57,829 bases of DNA from Paraburkholderia diazotrophica (GTDB lineage: Bacteria > Pseudomonadota > Gammaproteobacteria > Burkholderiales > Burkholderiaceae), in assembly GCF_900108945.1 (NCBI RefSeq), contig NZ_FNYE01000047.1, forward strand, positions 1 through 57,829, given 5' to 3'. The notes under the pieces are model-generated. The model ran no database searches. It was not told the DNA's origin and worked only from the letters and a program-made list of their open reading frames with translations. Position 1 is the stretch's first letter, and the number at the start of each line of letters is the position of its first letter. Positions 51,247 to 57,829 of this stretch are shown one piece after another. The translations under genes were made by a program, and so were the position numbers.

Positions 51247-51512
51247 GCTTGGACCTTTGCGGTACGGAGCGCGTCGCCGAGCCTGGCCATCCTCCCGAGC
51301 GGGATGATGCGCTCGATGGTCGAGGCGTCGATGACGTGGCGCGCGCCTGTTGCATTCTGAAACTCGAGGAAGGTCAGGCCGTCAACGACGTGCTTGCCGA
51401 TGAAAGTGCGTTCCAGCAAAAAACCGGGGAAATAACCGTTAGACAGCGCGATCGCGCGTGTCTCAATGCAGTAGCCCGTAGCGGGCAATAGTTGTTCGGT
51501 AGCCTGTTGCAT
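51243..51512 (-). CDS. Small unknown protein
   Basis: I set the start at ATG 51512, 5 bp after the upstream gene's stop, giving 89 residues; the frame is open further but overlaps that gene. The sequence is beta-rich (FLLERTFIGKHVVDGLTFLEF) and may bind a small ligand or protein; no family is recognised. It is coupled to the following gene by ATGA. Confidence 0.55.
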   Translation of the reverse strand: MQQATEQLLPATGYCIETRAIALSNGYFPGFLLERTFIGKHVVDGLTFLEFQNATGARHVIDASTIERIIPLGRMARLGDALRTAKVQA

Positions 51513-51517
51513 TGCGC

Positions 51518-51946
51518 TCAGGGCCGCGGGGGCTTGTGCTTTAGCCGATAAGCATCGAGGAGTGAAATTGCACCGATCGCTGTAGCAAACGCGTTGAACA
51601 GGGCTAGGGCTATCAGCCACGCTGCGCGCCGGTCGTGCGCCGCGATCTCTTGAGCGCGCTCCCGCTCGGCGATCGCAAGATTGGCGCGCTGCGCGCTTAG
51701 TGATTGGCTCAGCGCATCTTCAGAGTGCACTCCGTGACGTGCCAGAACGCCGGAGCGAAGGTCAGGCGGCAAGTCTTTGATCGCATCCGAGACACCCGTC
51801 AGTTCCGAGACGATTGCGGTGTCGATCACGACACCGACGGCTGCGCGTTGTGGTTGCAACTGGATTCCAGCAAGGCCGATCGTGACCGTCGACGTGAGCA
51901 CGGCGATGGCGAGGATGGACAGCGTGGCGCGTTGACTAAATTTCAT
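51518..51946 (-). CDS. Membrane protein with two end helices
   Basis: ATG 51946 gives 142 residues; an upstream in-frame start would add eight. A first membrane helix (residues about 8-28) is followed by a periplasmic helical region rich in Ala, Arg and Glu, then a second helix (AAWLIALALFNAFATAIGAI) and a short basic tail. The layout resembles small inner-membrane stator or exclusion proteins, but no family is recognised. It is the first gene of the 49.7-51.9 kb operon. Confidence 0.6.
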   Translation of the reverse strand: MKFSQRATLSILAIAVLTSTVTIGLAGIQLQPQRAAVGVVIDTAIVSELTGVSDAIKDLPPDLRSGVLARHGVHSEDALSQSLSAQRANLAIAERERAQEIAAHDRRAAWLIALALFNAFATAIGAISLLDAYRLKHKPPRP

Positions 51947-52340
51947 GTTGACCGATGTTGTTGGCCGCAAGGGAAGCGCTGCTCCCTATTTTCGAGCGAA
52001 CACCTTTCTCATGGGCGCACAAAGAGAGCGGAAAAACTGGAGCATTCCCCTTTTCAGTGGCGATAGTTCGAAAGCGTCATGTAAGTGCGTGGCCGGAAAG
52101 AGATAGCAAAACCGCCACCATTCTCGGGATTGGTCCGTAACGCGTTAATGGGCGGCGGACCTGTCATCTCATGGCGGTTGCTCCGCAGCGTCAGAGGTAT
52201 GGGCCTCGGTCTAGCCCAGAGTCGCAGTTATCCACAAGTTTGTCCCCCGAAAGTGGGGATAACTCTGGGCGGGCCGCGGAAAGAGGCGAGGCGAAATTGC
52301 CGTCATTCGACCGTGCCGACAGCTTCGCGCGTCGTATTGT
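51947..52340. other. Intergenic region with operator-like repeats
   Basis: No gene is supported. It holds TAACGCGTTA at 52138-52147 within a block also found ahead of the pilus operon, and the hairpin with a DnaA box at 52215-52269. Transcription diverges from this region on both sides. Confidence 0.5.
52215..52269. repeat. Hairpin containing a DnaA box
   Basis: CCCAGAG, five-nt bulge, GTTATCC on the left pairs with GGATAAC running into CTCTGGG on the right. The left arm includes a perfect DnaA box TTATCCACA (52228-52236). This may be a secondary replication element or a single-strand structure used after transfer. Confidence 0.5.
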
Positions 52341-52488
52341 TTACCCATCACCCGCGCATACGCGCATCGACTGACTGCGCATATGCGCAAATTCACCTGA
52401 CGGCCGCTCTTAGGCCGCTCATTCAACCAGACGGGAACCATCCCGCTCTGGCGTGGTGTGTCCCGTCAATTTCATCGAGGGAAACACC
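52341..52488 (+). promoter_or_regulatory. Repeated leader: GCATCGAC block plus GGGA hairpin
   Basis: TTACCC, CCGCG and GCGCATCGACTGA (to about 52371) repeat an element seen ahead of other plus-strand genes. A palindrome TGCGCATATGCGCA follows. Then CGGGA, four-nt loop, TCCCG (52432-52445), a TGTCCCGTC block and GAGGGAA end at the start codon. The same order occurs at 57108-57218. Confidence 0.5.
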
Positions 52489-53283
52489 ATGTACACAGCA
52501 CTTGTTCAGCAGTTCAAGGACGCACAAACGAAGGCGGCCGCTGCCTATCTTGACGTAAGGGCAGCAGAAACCGCGCTTTTCCCGGGCGACGGTCAGTACT
52601 GCTACCGCGCCGCGGAGACGCGGTCCGAATACAAAACGGATCGCGAACTGAGCGACTTCTGCAATCGACTGTCGCATGTACTCGTCAGAGAGGCGGTGCG
52701 ACGCTTTTCGCCGCCCGGAGGACGGCTGGAGATCGACGACAGCAAGGAACTCCAGAAGGCTTCCGTCGATATTAGCGGGGCGCTCGAAGCAGGGAAGTGT
52801 CCTGACTTCGATGCTTTCTGGGCCCATCTCGAACGCACGTACAGCGGCGACGCTGGAAAGCGTATCGCTTTGATCCAGGCCGCGAAGCTGATCATTGACG
52901 GGTTCAACATTCGTCCGAACTCCGAGATCAAGCGGACGTCGAGCGCAATCGTGCTTGAGGGGCGCATCTGGAGCGAGCCGTGCCATCGGTCAAGCGCCCG
53001 GAAGCCGACCTACCACTCACAGCAGACCGTCGTGAACATAACGCGCGGTCTGGCTGCTTTCGCGGGACATGCTGGCTTCGACGTACTTGCGTCGGAGTTG
53101 GCCCACGGGCGACTGGTGGACTACCAGTTCGAGACTCGCGAAAAGGTCTGTCTCAATGGCCTTGACATCGTGATGTACAGCGAGAAATGGCTGTTCAAGT
53201 TCTCACATCAGGTGGGCGACGCGCTGTCGCTGTTCATCAGCGAGTTTGGCGCTGAGTACCTCGCCTCCCGTGACCGTTACTGA
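52489..53283 (+). CDS. Unknown plasmid protein (264 residues)
   Basis: ATG 52489 follows GAGGGAAACACC; earlier in-frame codons fall in the leader. The soluble, mostly helical product has no motif that I recognise with confidence. Features are LEGRIWSEPCHRS in the middle and a C-terminal beta-rich part (DYQFETREKVCLNGLDIVMY). It is followed by a 73-residue gene and then the methyltransferase-helicase, suggesting an early-expressed accessory cluster. Confidence 0.65.
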   Translation: MYTALVQQFKDAQTKAAAAYLDVRAAETALFPGDGQYCYRAAETRSEYKTDRELSDFCNRLSHVLVREAVRRFSPPGGRLEIDDSKELQKASVDISGALEAGKCPDFDAFWAHLERTYSGDAGKRIALIQAAKLIIDGFNIRPNSEIKRTSSAIVLEGRIWSEPCHRSSARKPTYHSQQTVVNITRGLAAFAGHAGFDVLASELAHGRLVDYQFETREKVCLNGLDIVMYSEKWLFKFSHQVGDALSLFISEFGAEYLASRDRY

Positions 53284-53294
53284 TCGGGGGCGAC

Positions 53295-53516
53295 ATGTCT
53301 CGTCAACGCATCTATCTGTTCTCACGCTATGTCGCCCGGACGTACGGCGTGCCTTCCGAACATCTCATCACCATCGTGCGCGCGCGTGACTGCTATTCAC
53401 CGATGTTTCGCGCCGCGGCGTTGCGTCACCTTGTGCTGCAGGCTCCGTTGCACGTGACGGGCGGCCAGCCGTTCGCCGCACGCCGGCGAGCTGTTCGCAG
53501 GTTCTATCAGTTGTAG
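53295..53516 (+). CDS. Small basic protein (73 residues)
   Basis: The frame begins at ATG 53295 with GGGGGCGAC upstream, 11 bp after the previous stop. The product is basic (many Arg) and may bind nucleic acid, but no family is seen. It precedes a terminator-like hairpin that separates it from the methyltransferase-helicase gene. Confidence 0.5.
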   Translation: MSRQRIYLFSRYVARTYGVPSEHLITIVRARDCYSPMFRAAALRHLVLQAPLHVTGGQPFAARRRAVRRFYQL

Positions 53517-53555
53517 TTTTCGTCCCGCCGCGCAGTACGTCGGCGTTCTCTCTTC

Positions 53556-53586
53556 GGCTCGCTTTTACGCGGGCCTTTTTCTTTTT
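53556..53586 (+). terminator. Terminator-like hairpin touching the next start codon
   Basis: GGCTCGC (53556-53562), loop TTTTAC, GCGGGCC (53569-53575) is followed by TTTTT, C, TTTTT and then ATG at 53587. The stem has one G-T pair. It would stop transcription just before the large gene or act as an attenuator. Confidence 0.65.
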
Positions 53587-56500
53587 ATGGATGCAATCAT
53601 GCAGAGAGATCTGTTTTCTTTCGAGCCCGACTGGTACGAGCCTTTGCGCTCGCTCATCAGTCTCGGCTCACAGGCTGCACCGGTCGCTCACCAAGGCGAA
53701 CTGGCCGCGGCGCGACGGCAGCACCTCGGCCAGTTTTTCACGCCGGACGCGATCGCCGCCTTCATGTGGAGTTTCATCAGTGGCTGGCGTCTCAACCGTC
53801 GCATCCGTCTGCTCGATAACTCGGTCGGCTCTGGTCGGCTTTTTCAGTACGCTGACCCGGAACGATATGCGGTGTATGGCGTCGACGTCCATGCGGAGGT
53901 GATCACGCAATGTCAGAAGGTGTTTGAGGACGCAGGGTTCGACTGCGAATTCAGGCACGCAGGCATGGAGGACATCCAGCCCACGAACTTCGACATCGCG
54001 ATCATCAATCCGCCGTTTTCAGTTCATCTGGAGTCGCCGCATCTGAAGCCTTTTCCCTGCACCACGTGGGGCAGATACGGGGCCAACACCAGCGCACTGA
54101 GTCATGAGTATTCGGTGCATCAGGCGCTGAACGCGGCGCACATCGTTGTTGCGTTGCTGCCAATCACGACGGCGGAAGCTGTAATGACCGGCGGGTTGGG
54201 TGACTCGGCGCGACGCCGCGCAGCGGGTCTGTTCGAGTTGCCGCCCGATGCGTTCAGGTCGGAAGGCGCGAATGTACGGACGGCTGTTGTGGTGTTCGAC
54301 CGCTACCGCTCAAGGCCTTCAGACTTCGTTCGAACGAAAGTCGAAAACCTCGCGCTGCCGGGGCCCGACCTCGGTTTGCATTACGAGGATCGAAGCTTTG
54401 GCGAACCGCGCTTGTGCTTCCAGAAGCTCGATGACAGCGTACCGGCCATCACTCGGCCTGTAACGGGCGACAAGTCTGTCGTCATCTCGCATGACGGCCG
54501 ACTCATCCGTTTCGGCTTCGCGTGTGGTTTCAACGAGGCAATGGTGCTTAACCGGGTTTTCGTTGAGCGCATCTATTCGCGCGACGGCCACCGGTTGCCG
54601 CGAGGCTTCCGCTATGCGGGTCAGGGTCTGCTCGATCTGGAAACGTATCTGATGCAGGCTGATCCGCGTGCGGCGCTGGACAGGCTGCTCGATCGCATCC
54701 GTAGCGTTGGTGGTGAGCCGCGGTTCGCGCCAGGCTTCCTCGAACACCTCGAGCGTCGTGCGAGACGCAGTCGGCGCCAGGCGATGCCGCTCAGGCATGT
54801 TGCGTGGACCACAGGCGCCGGATCTTCGGATGTTGTCACCGGCAAGGCTCGCGAGACTCACAAGGTCGATGCGACGCGCTGGGCCGGTCCGCTTGTCATG
54901 GCGGGCGAGGACGTCTGCTTCACACGGGAAGACGATGGCCGATACCGCTACGAGGTCAAAGGCGCTACCTATCATCTGTCAGTCGACGAGTTGAACGCGC
55001 GGTTTGCGGTCGATAACGTCGCTGAGGGCTGGGAAGTGGTGCATGAGGGGCTTGCGGCAAAGTATCCGCAGCAGGCCGCAGCGCTTCGGGCAAGAGTGAG
55101 CGCTTCAGGCGTCGATCAATGGCTCACCTGGGAGTTTCAGACCGAGGATCTGGTCGAGACGCTCATGAAGCCATCGGGTTGCGTGATTGCATGGGAGCAG
55201 GGTTGCGGCAAGTCCCGTCTTGCGCTCGCGCTCATTCTCGTCTCGGGCGTCAGGCACGGTCTCATCGTTGTTGAGTCCCGCCTGATCGACGAAATGATGA
55301 AGGAGATCGCGCTATTGCCGATCGACGCCGGCGACGTGAAGGTCATCAGTTGCGCTGCGGATCTCAATGATCTGCGACGTATCAACCTGATCTCGTACGA
55401 GCGCTTGCGCATGCCGGTCGACAAGGCGCTGTCAAAGCGTGTGACGTATGCCCACCGACTTCGGCGCCGCATCGGTCTGCTGGTCGCGGACGAAGGCGAG
55501 CGGTTGGCCAATCCGACAAGCGATCAAAGCAGGGCGCTCTGGCAGCTTTCGGCGCGACGTCGATACGTGCTGACAGGTTCTCCGATTCCGAATTATCCGC
55601 GTGACGCCTTCGGGCTGCTCGCCTTTTCGGGCGGAGACGGGACGGCGGCCCAGCCTTACGGCTACCGTCTCGGTTATCTGGAGGAGAACTGGATCAACAC
55701 CGTCGAGTATGCAATGCGCGGTGTCGACCGGTTCCGCGATGACTTTGTTGTGCTGGAATGGGTCACGTGGCAGTTCGCCGAGAGCCTGCAGGAAGGGGCG
55801 AAACGCGAAGTGCCAAAGATCGGAAACCTGCGCGGTTACCGCGCGATGCTTGCGCCGCATATCAAGCGGCGGCTGGTTGCAGAGCCGGAAGTCGCGAAGT
55901 ACATCCAGATCGAGCCGCCGGAGTTCGAAGTTGAGACCGTGGACTGGGACAGTGGCCACCTGGCGACTTACCTGCGAGCGGCCGACGAGTTCGCCGACTG
56001 GTATCGCTCGTCACGCGATGATCGTAAGGCATGCAACCTCATCACCATTCTCGCGCGCATTCGCGCAGTGCATTTCGCCGCCAATTTTCCGCAGTACGGG
56101 ATGGATGGCGTCGATCAGATTGGTGGCCTGACGAGCAAGCAGCGCGCGGTGATCTCACGCATGCGGGAAATTGCCGCTGAAGGGAAGCAGGCGATCGTGT
56201 TTGCGGAGAACCCCGGCGTACTCGATCTCCTTGCACGGGAGCTCGAATCGCACGGTGTGCAGTCGGTGCCGTTCCATGGCGAGATACCGATCAAGCGCCG
56301 CGTGTCCGACAAGGACAAGCGGTTCCTGACGGGGTTGGCGACCGGACTTCTGGCAACGAAGGCCTCGGGGCGTGCGGGCTACAACCTGCCGAACGCCGAT
56401 TACATCCTCTTCTATGACCGGTCGTGGACGTGGCGCATCGAGTATCAGGCGATGCGGCGCGCACTGCGCTGGAACCGCAAGGGGACCTTGAAGGTGTTGT

Positions 56501-56718
56501 ACTTCCACCTGCCGGGGAGCATCGACGAGTATCAGGACCAGATGGTCGCGCACAAACGCGATGCAACACAGGCTGGACTGGACTGGGCAACGCCCGAACT
56601 TGAAGACGAAACGTTCCTGCACATGGATTCTCTGCTGGATCGCTTTGTCGATGATCTTGCATTGATCGCCGATCAGAAGAGCGGCGACATGCGCAAACTG
56701 TTGAAGGAGGCAGCATGA
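53587..56718 (+). CDS. Adenine methyltransferase-helicase fusion
   Basis: The 1043-residue protein joins two enzymes. Residues 40-330 form an N6-adenine methyltransferase: GQFFTP (about 48-53), SAM motif DNSVGSG (77-83) and catalytic NPPF (141-144). Residues about 510-980 are an SF2/SNF2-like helicase: Walker A WEQGCGKSRLAL (about 534-545), a DEGE box in place of DEAH (about 634), LTGSPIPNYP, and motif V/VI regions VFAENPGVLDLL and MRRALRWNRKG. Such fusions occur in phage anti-restriction (DarB-like) and in defence systems. No separate nuclease gene is adjacent. ATG 53587 directly follows a terminator-like T-run, so ATG 53599 may be used. Confidence 0.85.
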   Translation: MDAIMQRDLFSFEPDWYEPLRSLISLGSQAAPVAHQGELAAARRQHLGQFFTPDAIAAFMWSFISGWRLNRRIRLLDNSVGSGRLFQYADPERYAVYGVDVHAEVITQCQKVFEDAGFDCEFRHAGMEDIQPTNFDIAIINPPFSVHLESPHLKPFPCTTWGRYGANTSALSHEYSVHQALNAAHIVVALLPITTAEAVMTGGLGDSARRRAAGLFELPPDAFRSEGANVRTAVVVFDRYRSRPSDFVRTKVENLALPGPDLGLHYEDRSFGEPRLCFQKLDDSVPAITRPVTGDKSVVISHDGRLIRFGFACGFNEAMVLNRVFVERIYSRDGHRLPRGFRYAGQGLLDLETYLMQADPRAALDRLLDRIRSVGGEPRFAPGFLEHLERRARRSRRQAMPLRHVAWTTGAGSSDVVTGKARETHKVDATRWAGPLVMAGEDVCFTREDDGRYRYEVKGATYHLSVDELNARFAVDNVAEGWEVVHEGLAAKYPQQAAALRARVSASGVDQWLTWEFQTEDLVETLMKPSGCVIAWEQGCGKSRLALALILVSGVRHGLIVVESRLIDEMMKEIALLPIDAGDVKVISCAADLNDLRRINLISYERLRMPVDKALSKRVTYAHRLRRRIGLLVADEGERLANPTSDQSRALWQLSARRRYVLTGSPIPNYPRDAFGLLAFSGGDGTAAQPYGYRLGYLEENWINTVEYAMRGVDRFRDDFVVLEWVTWQFAESLQEGAKREVPKIGNLRGYRAMLAPHIKRRLVAEPEVAKYIQIEPPEFEVETVDWDSGHLATYLRAADEFADWYRSSRDDRKACNLITILARIRAVHFAANFPQYGMDGVDQIGGLTSKQRAVISRMREIAAEGKQAIVFAENPGVLDLLARELESHGVQSVPFHGEIPIKRRVSDKDKRFLTGLATGLLATKASGRAGYNLPNADYILFYDRSWTWRIEYQAMRRALRWNRKGTLKVLYFHLPGSIDEYQDQMVAHKRDATQAGLDWATPELEDETFLHMDSLLDRFVDDLALIADQKSGDMRKLLKEAA

Positions 56719-56963
56719 AAGAAGCAAAGGTGTCCGTGCTGGTCGGGGAAGGCGTCGTTACCGTGAAGCGCGAGGGTTCAAACCGCGCGCTGCAGGCCAA
56801 CGTCCTTGGCACGGTCGAAGCAGACGGTGTCGAGGTGTTATGTCTTGACCGCTTGGTGCATGCGAGCCACGAGCAGCAGTTCGGCGAGTGGACGCTGTCG
56901 GGCGCGGTGACGACGCTGCTGTCGCGTCCGCTGGCTGTTCCGGAGGCAGTTTTGCCTCAATAG
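56715..56963 (+). CDS. Small protein coupled to methyltransferase-helicase
   Basis: The ATG overlaps the stop of the large gene (ATGA). The 82-residue product is a small beta-rich protein (VSVLVGEGVVTVKREG, VEVLCLDRLVH) with no recognised family. Tight coupling suggests that it acts with or modulates the fusion enzyme. A strong terminator follows. Confidence 0.65.
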   Translation: MKEAKVSVLVGEGVVTVKREGSNRALQANVLGTVEADGVEVLCLDRLVHASHEQQFGEWTLSGAVTTLLSRPLAVPEAVLPQ

Positions 56964-57005
56964 GTGGTGTCAGCGCCGTCATGGCGCTGAGCCCGCTCTT
57001 TCTCC

Positions 57006-57031
57006 AAACCCGGCTTCGTGCCGGGTTTTTT
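57006..57031 (+). terminator. Intrinsic terminator
   Basis: AAACCCGGC, loop TTCGT, GCCGGGTTT and a T-run form a clean terminator ending the methyltransferase-helicase operon. Confidence 0.92.
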
Positions 57032-57107
57032 CGTTTATGCGGAAGGCGTGGCGTTTGCGCGAGCTTTGCACGCCGTTGCCTCTCGGCGCGGCGGTATCTT
57101 TGCGCTA

Positions 57108-57218
57108 TTACCCGCGTCTGTGACGCATCGACTCGCCGGCTTTGACCGGCCTTTATCTGATCAACCCTTCGGGACCCATTCCCGGACGGGGCGGGTTCCC
57201 GGCATTGGAGAATCCGTT
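57108..57218 (+). promoter_or_regulatory. Repeated leader: GCATCGAC block plus GGGA hairpin
   Basis: TTACCCGCGTC and ACGCATCGACTCG are followed by a small hairpin (GCCGG/CCGGC), then CGGGACCC with ATTCCCG (57170-57184), a GGGCGGGTTCCCGG block and TTGGAG before ATG 57219. It parallels the leaders at 52341 and 39931. Confidence 0.5.
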
Positions 57219-57518
57219 ATGGCATCCGCCTACCTTGACGTCCGCGTAGCTTTTGCGCTCGCAAGAATCGCAAGCCTGACTGACCCGACCACCGGTCTGC
57301 TCCGGCTCGCACTGGCCGACGCGCAGGCGTTGGGCTATCGCGACGCAGAGTCCTCCGCGCTAAGTGATCTGCCGACTCCGACATTTTTCGCCGACGAGCC
57401 GAGCCTTGCGCAGGCATGGCGGGACGGCTTTATCCAGTGGGAGTCGGACGGAGAGTACGGGGACATGTGCTTTTTCTGTTTCGATGATCACAATGTTTTT
57501 CAATGCCCACGCATCTGA
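57219..57518 (+). CDS. Unknown small plasmid protein (99 residues)
   Basis: ATG 57219 has GGAG nine nt upstream within the repeated leader; the frame is open earlier but that part covers the leader and terminator. The acidic product has a helical N-terminal half (ALARIASLTDPTTGLLRLAL) and an aromatic, acidic end with two cysteines (MCFFCFDDHNVFQC). No family is recognised. Confidence 0.6.
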   Translation: MASAYLDVRVAFALARIASLTDPTTGLLRLALADAQALGYRDAESSALSDLPTPTFFADEPSLAQAWRDGFIQWESDGEYGDMCFFCFDDHNVFQCPRI

Positions 57519-57562
57519 AACATTCCCTTTCTCCACAACCCGGCCACGCGCCGTAATGCCGT

Positions 57563-57829
57563 TCAGTTAATGTCCTTGTTAAGGTATCGAACGGTGTAAC
57601 GTTTGGGGCGGGATTTGACGACCCGGTCGCATGCGCGGCCGGGTCGCTTTTCATTGGGAAGAGACTTGAGCCGGTCCCGCAGACGCTGAAGGCATGCAGG
57701 CAATTTTGCGTAGGCCGGCGTGAGGGCGGCCCACATCATTTCGTGCTGGATCGTATGGAGCGCTCGCACGAAGCTGATATCGGTCGGCGCGAGTTTCGCT
57801 TCCCATGCGGCGCTGGCGATCTCACGGCG
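57563..57829 (-). CDS. IS4-family transposase, C-terminal end
   Basis: The frame is open to the window edge on the minus strand, so this is the last 88 residues of a longer protein. They end in CLQRLRDRLKSLPNEKRPGR followed by CDRVVKSRPKRYTVRYL. This matches the C-termini of IS4-family transposases of Burkholderiaceae, after a helical stretch (AAWEAKLAPTDISFVRALH). The catalytic DDE residues lie outside. The insertion sequence marks the right edge of this accessory block; its terminal repeat between 57519 and 57562 is not obvious. Confidence 0.75.
   Translation of the reverse strand, partial: RREIASAAWEAKLAPTDISFVRALHTIQHEMMWAALTPAYAKLPACLQRLRDRLKSLPNEKRPGRACDRVVKSRPKRYTVRYLNKDIN

Noticed and set aside
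1..57829. CRISPR arrays, tRNA or rRNA genes
   Set aside because: I saw no regularly spaced direct repeats with unique spacers and no cloverleaf or rRNA sequence.

Overview
The window looks like part of a large conjugative plasmid (or plasmid-derived island) of a beta-proteobacterium, most likely a Burkholderiaceae member such as Paraburkholderia. The evidence is high GC throughout, an iteron-type Rep with parAB, an R64-like type IV pilus operon, an actin-like ParM pair, a DUF1173-like gene and an IS4-type transposase end. Everything was read by eye from the sequence; family names are motif recognition, not database hits.

Layout. 0-6.6 kb: the end of a GGDEF protein, a decayed trio of tyrosine recombinases joined by ATGA overlaps, and an orphan MarR regulator with a cysteine-rich tail. 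6.6-9.7 kb: mostly gene-free or decayed DNA with a pseudogene of a ParB-like HTH protein. 9.9-15 kb: the replicon, made of a GGGCC motif cluster, three regularly spaced 19-bp palindromes (candidate parS), parB and parA (minus strand), an iteron origin with a DnaA box, and rep. 15.4-17.5 kb: a gene joining tandem ParB-like HTH modules to a recombinase core-binding domain.

17.7-33.3 kb: one long plus-strand operon. It encodes the VirB8-VirB9-VirB10 core of a type IV secretion system, two lytic transglycosylases, a VirB9/TcpQ chimera, then PilL-N-O-P-Q-R-S-V and a secreted cysteine-rich protein. Coupling factor, relaxase and VirB4 are not in the window. 33.3-39.2 kb (minus strand): a CAP-domain lipoprotein, an operon led by a protein that reads as FlhD-FlhD-FlhC in one chain, a coiled-coil protein with a short paralog, and a NERD-domain protein. 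39.5-44.9 kb: small plasmid genes, a zinc-ribbon/TOPRIM primase and a ParM/ParR-like segregation pair.

46-47.4 kb: an intact tyrosine recombinase with a C-terminal Fis-like HTH. Next to it is a composite site whose diverged copy lies in inverse orientation 30 kb away at 17.4-17.5 kb, so the two sites bracket the whole transfer/pilus segment. 47.4-52 kb: minus-strand accessory genes (Lar-like zinc protein, DUF1173-like protein, small unknowns), several with their own CTTGACT promoter-like element. 52.4-57.5 kb: plus-strand genes around a 1043-residue adenine methyltransferase-helicase fusion, then the end of an IS4-family transposase.

The strongest candidates for something new are the FlhD-FlhD-FlhC single-chain regulator, the inverted pair of composite recombination sites, the VirB9/TcpQ and OB-fold/transglycosylase fusions in the pilus operon, replication iterons repeated upstream of the primase gene, and recurring promoter and leader elements that divide the accessory genes into cassettes.
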